Origin: Akanthomyces muscarius
Lineage: Eukaryota > Ascomycota > Sordariomycetes > Hypocreales > Cordycipitaceae
Length of the DNA: 64,000 bases
Direction of reading: 5' to 3'
Assembly: GCF_028009165.1 (NCBI RefSeq)
Contig: NC_079243.1
Coordinates: forward strand, 1,550,001 to 1,614,000
Below are positions 47,177 to 58,940 of this stretch, in pieces. Within the stretch, counting starts at the first letter, position 1. The number at the start of each line of letters is the position of its first letter. Both the position numbers and the translations under genes were made by a program. A model generated the notes under the pieces. It saw nothing but the letters and a program-made list of their open reading frames with translations, made no database searches and had not been told where the DNA came from.

Positions 47177-48664
47177 ATGGAAAACAGATCGAACGACCTT
47201 GACCGACAAGAGCTGCTAAGACATCTCTCAACAGTCCCTGCACATACGATTCTCCGCCATTTGCAAGAGGACACAATCATGGAGATCGCCGCCAAGTGCT
47301 TCAAAGACAAAACCGACGAGAGCAACATGACACGATATCCGGAATCACACTCAAGTCTCCATTATCTGGAACTGCAGCGAGCCTTATCCCTGAAGAAGAG
47401 CAACAGCAACCAGGCTGGAGATCGCGCAAAACGGCCATTGAACGCTTTCATTGCTTTTCGAAGTGAGCACATAAAAGCAAACGTCCCACGAAAACCAAAC
47501 TGACACTAGCGATTTACAGGTTACTACGTGAAACTATTTCCAGAGTCGCAGCAAAAGGCGGCCTCGGGCTTCCTCACCACGCTCTGGGGTAAAGACCCAT
47601 TCAGGAACCGCTGGGCAATGATTGCGAAGGTCTATTCTTTTGTTCGCGACGAAATGGGCAAAAAGAAAGCTCCATTATCCTCTTTCCTTATGGCTGCTTG
47701 TCCGGCCATGGACATTTTACCCCCGGATGAGTATCTTCGCGTACTCGGATGGGCCGTCGAAGATACCGAGTATGGCACCAAAAAGCTTGTTCAAAAAGAC
47801 GAACTTCGAGCTCCCAAAGAAACCACCAAAACATGCCCAGACTCCGAGTTGGAACTTTTCCAAGGAATGATAGAGCTGGGCTACATGCCAGATGAGAGTA
47901 TTTTCTTGTTTGAGGCCCTTCTGGCTCGGGATAGCCGTTCCACTCTTACTTCGACAATCTCCATCGCGGAGCGCGCCGCAATCAGACCTGGTCAAGAGCA
48001 AACCCCGCGGAACGTCACTGAGAGTACCTCATTGTATTCACAAGAACGATATTCTTTCCAAGCAGACGGTCCCATCTACACCCCAAGCCTGGAAGCCCCA
48101 ACGCCTTACTGTGCGACGCCGTCTTGCTCAGAAGAGATCACGACACCGTCCACTTGCGCCTCTATATCCACCCCCCCAACCCAGCCCGCGGCTCTCCTTC
48201 CTTCCGCCTCGACTCCGTCGCACTCTCTGGGCATACCGTCTGCTGCGACCATTTCCACTGCCGAGCCCGCGGCAGCAGCGGCCGCAGACTCTTACTTCCG
48301 CCCCTACTATTACAACTTTGTCGCCGACGATTCTGTTGCTTGTTCACCTGCCTCGTCCTTTGCCGGTGATAGTGGCTTTGGCGGCAACCTCACTTCTCAT
48401 CCTGGCTACAACACAGCAGCCTCATCAACAGCCGTCCTGAGTTTGGATGGTGTGGCGGACCATCAAGCCTTTGACATTGACTGCCCGTGGGAAATTGACG
48501 CTATCCTGAGTCAATGCACGCAAGCACCAACAACAAACCGACGTGAGCTTTGACCCATATCTGATCACCACATGTTTAGTATGCTAATGATTATATTCTT
48601 AGTCTTTGCTCTTTCCAGCAGCCCCGAGTATGACCCGCACGAGGATTTCCACTACACGTTTTGA
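47177..48664 (+). CDS. MAT1-1-1: mating-type alpha-box transcription factor MAT1-1-1
   Basis: Three exons (47177-47462, 47520-48542, 48603-48664) give 456 residues. The alpha box begins near residue 85: AKRPLNAFIAFRSYY, then LFPESQQKAASGFLTTLWG, DPFRNRWAMIAKVYSFVRD and PLSSFLMAACPAMDI, followed by PDEYLRVLGW. Intron 1 splits the AFR-S codon inside the alpha box, the position conserved in ascomycete MAT alpha genes. The C-terminal half is Ser/Thr/Pro-rich with an Ala run and an acidic end (EYDPHEDFHYTF). The protein is the HMG-fold activator that sets MAT1-1 identity and drives pheromone and mating genes. I chose ATG 47177 (MENRSNDLDRQEL); ATG 47105 would add 24 residues. An alternative acceptor 16 nt further on would give a different short C-terminus. 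Confidence 0.95.
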
Positions 48665-51600
48665 TATGTACGGCTTTTCTTTTCTTTCATTTTCTTCCTA
48701 TACTATAGTTTTCTTTGCTGTCTATGAGTGTGCATTTAGAGAGCAGTGGTTATTTTTGGCCCAGTGACAGGGGGCTTCCGAAAAAGTATGGCTGAGCAAT
48801 CAGGGCTTGACAATGGCGTTTTGCGGATTTCGTGTTTTCCCACAGGAGGCAATACCCCCTCGAGAATGTTTCTCGAGAACTTGGATTTCAGTCTGCAGTT
48901 TTTTTCCGTCGCATCTTTCGGCAATTGCATTTTGTCTCTCGGTTTACTTTTACGACGTTGGAGGATAGCGAATGCGCGATGCCGCCTTGGGGGAAAAGCG
49001 CGACAAAGGGCGTAGGTGGCGCAACAGAAAACCGTTGCTGGCGCCTTCTGGGGTTGGACCAGAGCACGATAGCTAGAACGAACCGACAAATGAAATGACT
49101 GCAAAATTCTCACTAGCTTGATAATTCTTCTTGTTTTGCCAATCTGAATGCCGTCCTCGACCCCAACTCCACCGGCGATGCGAGTTCCCGGCGCTGTCTT
49201 GTTGCCTCGCTGTTGCGCCACACGCCGTGCGACTTACACGCCAGCTCTAGCTAACCACGATGGCCGTGGTGCCAAACCCAACTGCTTCTACTAGCTACGC
49301 ACGCCCCCTCCATCACAAACCCTGCCAAGGTTTGGCAGAAGCAAAATGCCTCCGCCTCGATGCCATCATAGCTGGCCAGCTGCACCTGTAGCAGCCCTCA
49401 GTGCGCGGCGCTACCCGCTCTTGTGCTTCATCTCCACGCCAACTTTGGCCCCTCGACCTCGAGGCTACCGGTACAGCAGCATGCACCATCCTCGCTGCGT
49501 TGAACGAGCATGGTTACCCCCGAGTCCGAAATTGATTTAGCCCCAGTTCTGCAAGAGAGACCTTGTCCCCTGCTACTGCCCACATTGCTATCATGCTCGG
49601 ATAGGCCCCCCCCCCCTGGCTTGTCTTGTCTCACCCCAAGAGGTCTGATGAGGGTTGCACAGAGCTTCACCCGGGAATAGGAACAGGCGCTAATCTCATT
49701 CCGACTCCCGCGCGGTCAGTGCGATGTCAAGGGTTCATGAGGTGAAGCCTCACTGCCCAAAGTAAAGACTACATGGTGCCTCGCCTCGACACGACAATGC
49801 CAGGTCGACAGGGGGCGAGGCTCAGAGGTGGCGCTGACTTCAACTCGACCGGGCGCGGCCATTGGGTGCAGAAGCGGAAGCAGTACTGACCATTGCTCTT
49901 TAGTACAATTTGCTCCAGACTTTGCCAAGAGCACGAGATTGATGCTGGAAATGGCAGGTCTCTGCTGGTATCGGTCTCCCAACAGTTGTTGAGCGAGTCA
50001 CGATCCAGCCGGTTCCAGTACCAGCAGCGCTGCACTCGAGCAAAAGGCCGTAAGTTGTGTCACCAACGGTTGCTTCCGTGTTGGCAAACGTGGATCTAAA
50101 CTCAAAAGTAGCCACGACACGCCAACAAGCGAGCTCACGCTAGTCTCGTCGGCCAAAATATCAGCCGCTGTCTCGACTTGTGGAAGCGCGGCCATTTCGC
50201 CCCTCCAACGGCTGCGGCCGCCTCCTTCTCCCACTTGAAGGCTGTGGAGTCTAGCGACAGCCATGTGGGGTTGGTTTGCTGGTAGCCCCAGGTGGTTAGT
50301 TAGCAGGCAGATTCAACACAACGGTTTCTGGGGGTTCAGGCTTGTGGTGTGCCGGGCGGTGGGCGTCTAGCGACGGCGCTGATTTGTTGTTCGTACCAGT
50401 AATTGCACTCTGTTCCGACGGCTACTCCGCATCCCCCCGAGCATTTATCTTCTCCCAGCATGTGACCGGGGACAGTAAGAGTCAATTGCAATCACGAGTC
50501 AGAAACATGCCAGTGCCTGATTTTTGGACGATAGCCGACACACGAGTGCGAGACTCATCTTATTCCGCTCTAGAAGGTCTGAGTATCATCACGGCCGTCA
50601 TTGCCCTGTCGGTTTTGCATCTGGCGCCGGCTAGCTGCACCGCTTGACGCGACAATTCGACAAAGGGCCAGATTTCAATGGAGGATGTAATTGTTTCGAA
50701 CTATCGAGCTGATGCAGCTGTTTCGCGTCCAGCAGCCCTGTGACCGCCGTTGAGGCTAGGCGGCGCCGCATCGGGGTTCAAGGTAGCGTGTAATCTCAAA
50801 GTCGTCATGATGGACAAAGACGGGGATATTCCTAAGTCCAAACACAACAAGAATTCGGCACCGGGTCAAAACTGCCAAGAAAACTTAGTTAGTGGCAATG
50901 CAAGCATACTGGTAGAAAGGTGGCTTTGCTAGCAACATTGCGCAGTGCCGTGCGGGATCGCCCAGACTCCAAAGGCGAGACAGAGGGGGCGTGTTAGTAA
51001 AAAGGATTGACCAGATCGTGGCCGGATGGACATCCGGACTTGCAGGGCAGGGAGCCACCTGCTGCGGGGTTGTGGGACACTATGCGGCGGACAAATCGAG
51101 AAAAAGATTGCTCCAGAATGTCGCCATCAAATTTGCTCGGGCGGCCTAACCAAGTCAGTACTTCTTCCGTGGCTCGGTGGGAGCAGAAGGGATTAGAAAG
51201 CAAAAAGCAACCGGCAGCCTGTAATCACAAAGTCGACGACTCCGCTGGCAAGGACTCATCGGATGCAATGCGAGATGATCCTTGTACATCAGGTGGAACG
51301 CCGACATGGTCAATCTATCAGAGTTCCAGCAATTTGGAAAGTGATCAGTGCTGGGTAGATTTGTACGACAGCAGCTTGTTCTTTTCGTGCCTGTGAGGCT
51401 CTTCGATTTCGTCTGCTTTGTGCCGGTAGCCACATGAGCTTAGTGGAAAGCATAATATTACATATGTTTGGGGAGGGGGGATGGCTCGACGGTTGGGACT
51501 GGCTTTTTACCTACCAACGACGGCATTTTCCACGACTGTGTGTGTCCATGACCACAAACCGGAGCGGCAAGATAACCAGTGCTATAGCACCGATGTAGAA

Positions 51601-53752
51601 ATGAATTCGGCAGTTGACTTCGTATGGCAGATGTTGCAGCGGCATTGGTATTCGACGGCGCAGAGGCACGGAACGGGTGTGGAATGAGATTTTGCTGATC
51701 GGCGCACGACGCCAAGGAAATTGCTGCGCCGAAGCGTTTCTTTTCCGCGGGCAGGATGTGTGACGCAGTTGTTTCGGCGAATGCAGGATCGTGCAGCTCA
51801 AAGCCCCTGCTCACAGTAGTTGTTTCCAAGTTGAATTTGCGCCAGCAGGCGCTTAGTTACCCGTAAAGTCGTTTGAAGCCGTTGAGCTTTGTTGCACACT
51901 TGTCGAAACGGTCAATGCTGTGCAACTCAGGTCAGTGGTACAATCGCAAAAGACTCGATCAGGAACCGATTTCTGTGTAACTAATGGATCATGCTTTCTC
52001 GCGGATTGTGCAGACAGCCTCACCTGGAGGAGGCTTGGGATGGGCAGCCGGGGTGGGTGGGCCGTGGGAGACAAGGAGAGTACATGGATACCCCGTCTCC
52101 CGTCAACCCGCTGTGCCTGTACTAAGTTTCCTTGTACTTGCTTCAGCCAGGAAGCCCCGCCGGTTATCGGAGAAATTGGACGATTTAGGTGAATGAGACA
52201 CAGATTCGCACTCTGATTTTCGGCAGCATCCTTGTCGTGTTTGTCTGTGTCAGAGGAGGCGTTCCGCGCGTGGCGTTGTCTGTGTCTGAGAATAATGGCC
52301 AATAGAATCATGGTGCTGAAATGTGTGAGAGACGTAAGAGTGGATGATCAAGGGTCTCGCGCAGACACCAACGGTCACGGGGATTACCAATGGAGAAGGT
52401 TGTCTGGAGGGCCAAGGAAGACTCGAGGACTCGACTCTGAGCGGGGAGAGAAGAGAGACGATGGAGGCAGATGAAGACGACGGACGGGTTGGCGAGGCCA
52501 TCAAGGTACAAAGGAAAAGTGGAATCTTTGTTGGGCTTATTTTGTCCCCCTCCTTTACGTCTTTTGTACTCCAAGGCAATGTATTCTTCAACATCCTCAC
52601 TGTGCCATCATTGTGAAGCATCATTTCAAGGAAGACACGGGTTTGAAAGCTCTCTGAGGATTTTTGCGATTTTAATGAATTAAAATAGAGCAGAAGGAGA
52701 GAAGCAGGAATGGCGAGAGGCGGAGGTGGTGGCTAGCGGTGTGAGCGGCGCATTTTAGCGGGGAGCAGCGCTGGAGAGACATCCTGCACGGCCCTGTTCA
52801 CGAAACACTGGCCGAAGAAGGAAAAAATAAATAAATATAGTTAAGGAATACTTGGAAATCAACACAAGGTCTTTTATCTTTCTGGAAGCCTTCCCTATTT
52901 GATGCAGGAATTATGTTTCTGCCTTGTAATTGGTTGCACTCTCTCCGCAATGTATCTTTTCCGCAGCGTCACCGAGGTTTTGCAATCTCATTACATGAGA
53001 CCCTACGGGCCACATTCGGGGACAAGACTGAAATGCTCCAGATCTTTGGCCCACTCACTGAATGAAAATCCCGAGTGATGATAATAAATCTTCACTGACA
53101 GGCCGCGCTGCGGTCGACCGTCGAGGTCGCAGCCAGTTGCTCAGCCCTCGAAGCCTCGACGGGGCAGACTGCTGCTGGCCAGAGCCTCCGCACGCTAACG
53201 GGCGTTGCCATCACCCAAGCTCAGTGAGCCTACTGGTACCTACAGTGGGTTGAAGGCAGTTTCGAGCGAACTGCCACCAAACCGCCATATATTAGGTAAC
53301 GTTAGCACTCGGAATTTACCTGGAGGCACTGGAGCAACACCACCACCACCTATCAGGAGATGATGTGGTAATGCAGGTCGGAGGCTTCAATGGCTGGCGC
53401 GTCAGCCTTGGCCAGCCAAACATGCACTCTTTGTTTGTCGTCTTGGCCTCGTCTGAGCTCAAGACCCCGTTCCAGAAAGCCCAGACCCAAGCCCCAGCCC
53501 CAGCAGCCAAAAAACGCCCCTCACAGATTCGGTTCATCGCAGCCTGATCACTCGCCCTCGTGTCCGAGATGATGTCAAGCCTCAGCAAACAGCCCGAGCG
53601 CCCGACCCACGCCGAAACTAACCAACGTTGAAGTTCCATTTCGCACAGCAGCGAATCATCAGCTCCACCGACAGCCGTCTCCGTCGCACGATCTGCCAGC
53701 AGGCAAGGTGGTTACTGCTAGCGTACAGATACCTTGCGGCCCTTATTGACAC

Positions 53753-53789
53753 CCTACCTACCTACCGCCAGCTACCTACCTAGGTAGGC
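53753..53789. repeat. CCTA tetranucleotide repeat ending in a CCTAGG palindrome
   Basis: Tandem CTAC units in two blocks separated by CGCCAG; the second block runs into TACCTACCTAGGTAGG-type inverted symmetry. Confidence 0.8.
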
Positions 53790-54133
53790 AATCCGCGCTC
53801 GCGATGCAGCCCGCCGACGCTTGCCCGGCCTCCCCAGCCCTCAAGCCCAGGGCTTCAGCTTTCTTTCTAATCATAGCCTACTTCGTATGGCCGTTCCTAC
53901 GTTAAACTCGAAACGTACTTTTCGTCAACGCCTCGCTAGGCGAAGGGTGTTAGACGAACGCTGTGGCTTGCCAGGGAGGCTTGTCCATCTACCAACGCCA
54001 ACACACTGATTCCATGGTCCACCAACAAGCCCAGTGCGCCATCTCCCCGTCATGAACATCGACGACGCTATCCATAGTCGATACCGAGTAGTCCATTCTC
54101 TTTCATACCAGCAGATTCAATTCTAGCCAATTT

Positions 54134-54198
54134 CCTAGATAAAAGCTCCTAGATAAAAGCTCCTGGATAAAAAGTCGTACATTCGTACAATCGTACTC
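54134..54198. repeat. 14-nt tandem repeat CCTAGATAAAAGCT x3 plus TCGTAC-type units
   Basis: Copies at 54134-54147, 54148-54161 and a diverged third at 54162-54174, followed by three TCGTAC-like units. It lies about 240 bp past the SLA2 stop. Confidence 0.85.
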
Positions 54199-54434
54199 GA
54201 CCCCACACCTCTGGCCTCGCCCACTTCCACTCTCTTGTCCAGCGGGTATTTGTTTTCCCTCACACCAACTACCTAGTAGCCTCACGGCTTCTCCGAGTCC
54301 TGGCTGGGCCGGACTTCCGCGCCGCCACCCCCCCTGCTGTTCCGGGTCAACAGGTAATTGCTTGCTCACCTGTGCCGCTATCCTTGTTGTCTCCTTGCTC
54401 CTTGTTGCCTCCCTCTCTAGCCGCTGTACCTGCC

Positions 54435-57400
54435 TTATTCTTCCTGGTACGAGATCTTGCGCATTTCGCCCAATCTGTGTCGGGCTGCAGCGAGAGCATT
54501 CTCCAATTGGAGGATTTCGACCTGTTCCGCCGTTCCCCGTTAGCTGCATGCTGCGAATCCCAATGCGCAATGCACAATGCCCAGAAATGAACAAGTAAGC
54601 CGCTCGCGTATCAGCTTCCCAGCTGCCGGTCTCAAACCATCTGCAAGCCAGACGTGGCTTGCAGACATGCACTGCGACTCTGCAAAAGCGGGTCGCTACG
54701 ATACTCGGGCGTGTGCATACACATTCATAAGCACTAGAATCATCTAGAAAACGTACCTGTTGCTCCATCTCTCGCACCTTGAACTCGTGGTGTCCCAGCT
54801 TCGAGTAGTCAACCTGGTCTTCCTCCTGCGAACGCTCCTTGATCATGCTCTGCACCTGCCGCACCAGCGCGCGGCACGCAGCACCCACGGCCTTGCTGGC
54901 TTGCTCCAGCTTGTCCTGGTTCTTGGACATGAAGCCCGCCTTGACACGGCTCGCTGCTACCAGCTGTGCCGTCGAGGCAGCCACGTCGTTGGAAGCCACA
55001 ATGAGCTGCTCAGGGCTGTTTCGCTTCGACAGCACACCATCCGCCGTCTCAATCAGCGTGTTCGTAGATGAGGCTACCGCCTTGGCTGCTGAAATGAGGC
55101 CCTCCGTCCATCTGTTGTTCTTCTTGTAGAATGCCGTTCGTGAGGATGAGCCCTTGCCCGCCTGTACAATCTCTTGCTGTGTAGCCGTAGCAGCCCGGAT
55201 GAGCTCCGCAATCGCGTTGGTAATGGCAGTAGCCGCGTCCAGGATCGTGTCGCTGACCTTGAGCTCGTATGTAGAGTAGCCGTCGCGGGGCTTGTTCCTG
55301 AGCTTGGCCAAGCGAGCCGCCGCCGCAGCAATGGCATCAGCTGCCTTGCTCAGCTCAGAGTCGACGAGATCACCGAGATCACCCTTGTTGTTCGCAAACT
55401 TGCCAAACCCTGGAGCGAAGCCCTCGACCAGCTTGTTCAGCTTCTGCAGGTTCATCTGTACGTCTGTGCTGTTGTTGATGACAACGTCCGTCTTTTGCAC
55501 TTGGTCCATGCCCTCTAAGCGGAAACTCTGTAGGCTGCGGAAGAATTGGACCGATGCCATGGCTGACTGACGCGCACCGTTCATCAAAGAGTCGGTCTTC
55601 TTGTCATCGGTCGCCAGTCTCGTCAGACCCTTGGTGTTGCTGCAGACGTCAGCCATGGCTCCTGAAAAAACGTTCGCCGACTTGATTAGCTCCGCATGCG
55701 TGCTGTTGGGGCCATCGGCAATGAAGTTATTGAAGGATGTCGCAAACTCCATGGCGCTGGCAGCAGACTTTTCAATCTGCGACAGGACGTAGGCGGGCGA
55801 AGCGTTTTGGTTACCGGCCTGCATGGTAGAGTCAAGTTCATAAAGAGCATCATCGACACGGCCAATGGCGGCCTGGAGAACAGAGTCAATAATGTCATGA
55901 ATCTTGTCCAGGTTGGCCATGATGATGGCGTCGAGCTGGCTGTCCAAGACTTCATCGTTGCTACCCTGGTTCTGCTTGAGATCGTTGAGCTCGATTAGAG
56001 TCTGGTCCATGCCGGCCTTGTACACCTCGAGCTCCTCCTCCTTATCTCGCAGGAGCTGCTCAAGATCAGAGCTGCCGTCACGAAGCTTGGAGTGAGCATC
56101 GTCAAGAGCTCGAGACTTGGTGCGGAGCGCCTCCTCCAGGTCGCTCATCTCGCGGTTGTATTTGGCGAGCATGGTGGACAGCTCGTTGCCCTTGCTCCGC
56201 TCCAGGTTATCGGCGCGGTCGTTGGCCATGCGCAACTCGCGCTTGAGTTTCTCGAGCTCGTCCTTGTTACTGCCAGACAGTCGATCCTTGTCGTGCATGG
56301 CGCGGTCGCGCTCGCGAATCATGTCAGCGAGCTCGAGATTCTTGGTCTTGATCTCACGCTCTAGCTTCTCCCGTCGATCGATGGCTTCTTGTGCACTGGC
56401 GGCCTTGAGCTGAACAGCCTTGAATTTTTGCAGAAGGTCAAGGTGTTCAGTACGCAGTTGCGAGTACAGCTTGGCCAGGGCCTCGTATTTTGTCCTCCAG
56501 GTATTAACCTGTTCCTGCAGGGCCCGGATTTGCTCGTCCTTGCTGGTGATTTGCTGGCCGTAGTTGTTTTGCAGCTGGGCGAGCTCACCCTCAAGAGCCT
56601 TGACGCGCTGATCGTATTTTTGTAGCATCAGCTGGTCCTGCTCGAAGCGCGAGCGCGCATTCAGGTTCTCACGCTCAAGCTCTGCCAGTCTGCCCTGGGT
56701 CTGCCATTGAGCCTGCTGGGCAAGCAGAGCCTCTTGCTCTCGCTGCTGCTGCTCTGCAAGACGTCTTTGCTGGTCATCAAAGTCTCGCTGGGCCTGCATC
56801 TGGGCCTGCTGCTGGGCCAGGAGTTGAGATTGCTGTCGCTGCTCCAGAACGCGCTGTTGCTCCTCGTACTCTCTGTTCTGGCGGTCCAACTCGCTCTTCC
56901 AGAAGTCTGATATCTCGTCGGGTTCCTCTGATTTGGGTTCGGGAACAGGCGTGGGCTGGCGTTCAATCTCTTGCTTGGGGCGTGCAGGAAGAGCGGGGGC
57001 ATTCTCGTCTTCGGCAAGGAGGTTCGGAGGATCGTGCGGAAGCTTGGGGATATTAATCAGACTCGTGAGGTAGCGCAAGTTCGAGCATTCGTAGTAAAAT
57101 TTGACCAGTCGGTAGTGCTGCGCATCGTATCGTTCGCGAAGAGGCTGTAGAGCATCGTCATCACCGGTAACTGGGGTAAGTCAGTCAGCAAAGAGTCGCA
57201 GCACAGGAAATTGCTCGACAGCGCTCATCCTTACTCGTGTGGAGGGCGCGAAGCATGCTTGTGATGAATTTGTATATTCCATAGCTCTCGTGGACGAGGG
57301 GCACAAGGGCCGCGATTCGGCATTCGTTGTTACCGACGTTGCGAAAGTGGGAAAAGATGAGCTTCTGGAACTGCTCAATCTTATCCTGCAGCACCATAAG

Positions 57401-58023
57401 GTCTGTAATGGTCTCGTAGCCTTCGTTGGGGTCATTGATAGCCTTGAGACTGATGTATTCTTCGTATTCGAATGTTCCGTTGAATTCGGGGTGCGCCTGG
57501 TGGAAAGAGAGCTTGGCGAGCAAAAAGTAGACGTATTCTCTAATGAGGGGACCGTAGCCACGGACGCCTTCACCGGCCATGCCGCGATTCAGGCCGTCGA
57601 CCCAGCCTCTGTTAGCCATAGCCTCCTTGAGAGCACTAGGATGGCCTTCCTGCAGGACCTTGTGAATGGTGATGAGAGCTTTGAAAGTCTGGACCTCGTC
57701 GGCCATGATGGGTTGCCTGCGCAAAGTTTCCAGTCAGTCAGCGTATTCAGAGGCATCACGGGGGTCCGCAACATACACCTTCATGCCCGACCAGAAGGCC
57801 AGTGATGATCTATGATCCCATGTGTAAACGATGCATGCTCGAACATGCTTGCGCTTGGGAGAGATCTCGTCGGCATTCGTAGCCTTCTTGATGGAGATGG
57901 CAAGCTCCTGGTCGGTCCTGGGTCGCAGCTGGCGGTTAGCAAGACTCGGTTTGTGTGAATTGGATATTTTGAGCGCGCCTGGCCGACGTACTTTGTGTGC
58001 TCGGCGGTGCGGAGAGACGCCAT
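54435..58023 (-). CDS. SLA2: actin-binding endocytic adaptor SLA2 (ANTH - coiled coil - I/LWEQ)
   Basis: Five exons (58023-57992, 57917-57777, 57716-57235, 57170-54757, 54521-54435) give 1051 residues, the normal length. Residues 1 to about 280 form the ANTH lipid-binding domain (RTAEHTKTDQELAISIKKAT, VYTWDHRSSLAFWSGMK, VQPIMADEVQTFKALITIHK, HYRLVKFYYECSNLRYLTSL). A Pro-rich linker leads to a long Gln/Glu coiled coil (about 325-620), then the talin-like I/LWEQ actin-binding module in the C-terminal quarter, ending LENALAAARHRLGEMRKISY. The last 29 codons are in their own exon after a 235-nt intron. Sla2/Hip1R links clathrin-coated pits to actin. SLA2 is the standard right border of MAT in Sordariomycetes. 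Confidence 0.96.
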
Positions 58024-58940
58024 GATTGGCGATGATGACGCAGCGAGGCCGTCCGGGAGCTCGGATAGGGGTGTGTTGTTCGAGATGGGATGTGGTTCGC
58101 GAGGGAGTCCGAGATGAAATGACGGGCAAGAGTCGAAAATTCTAGCGCAGCTCCCTGGTACAATGGCTGCAACCAAGAACGCGCTCTCGATGGGGAAACT
58201 GTAAGTCGAGTGGCGATGCGAAAGCTGCGCAGTCGTGAGAGCAGTCGTCAGCTTTGGTGATGGACTTCAGGCTGCAGTGGCTGGGGCTCGGGTAGTGTGG
58301 GGTTTCGAGGCGCCACTGCCACAGGGTTGAGAGGTACCAATGTACTCAGTAGAGCAGTCAATCCCCACTACACAAGACGCTGCTTTGCACAGTTGACGTG
58401 GTAAAATGGACGTGGCATTATAAATGGTCAAAAATTGCAGACTATATAACATGCCAACGGTTCAGCCGGCTTTCTTGGCACTGCAGTTGGTCATCCGGTT
58501 TCAGCACTCGCCCCAGGCCTCGTCATAGAGCCGCGCAAGCAAGTCTCACAAACCAGGCAGAGAAATTAGGTTCGCGATACCCAAAGAAAATAGGTCGAAT
58601 CCTGTTGCAGTGCCTATTTACAATTATGTAGATATGTCAAACAAGTCTGCTGTATACTAGTTAGCTGGGTATTGGAAACCAGTCTATAACCAGAGCCAAC
58701 TCTCCCCTCAGACAGTACCAGGGGCTGATCATCATTATTCTTATAATTAGCAACTGATCTGAAGTGGACAAATCAAGATATTGCCTGATAACAAATCATC
58801 ACATACTGAGAAGCTGGGAAACGCCATCTAACACGTCTAGTGTCTGCACGATGAACCTACAGCCCGTTCTGGCCAGACCTTATTTTAGCGGGCTCACAGC
58901 GCCTAGGTAGTATCTGTGCCTCTCTGAGTGTACTTGCCCT
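58024..58940. other. SLA2 promoter and 3' flank of the ankyrin gene
   Basis: 917 bp, AT-rich in the half near the ankyrin stop. No coding frame seen. Confidence 0.55.

Larger units (their letters stand above)
48665..54434. other. 5.8-kb spacer between MAT1-1-1 and SLA2
   Basis: No gene recognised in any frame: the longest frames (about 130 codons) lack domain-like composition and have frequent stops nearby. No HMG-box remnant of MAT1-2-1 was seen. Short tandem repeats lie at the SLA2 end. The part next to SLA2 includes its 3' UTR. Confidence 0.55.

Noticed and set aside
48665..54434. possible MAT1-2-1 relic between MAT1-1-1 and SLA2
   Set aside because: No HMG-box-like residues in any frame; nothing supports it beyond position.
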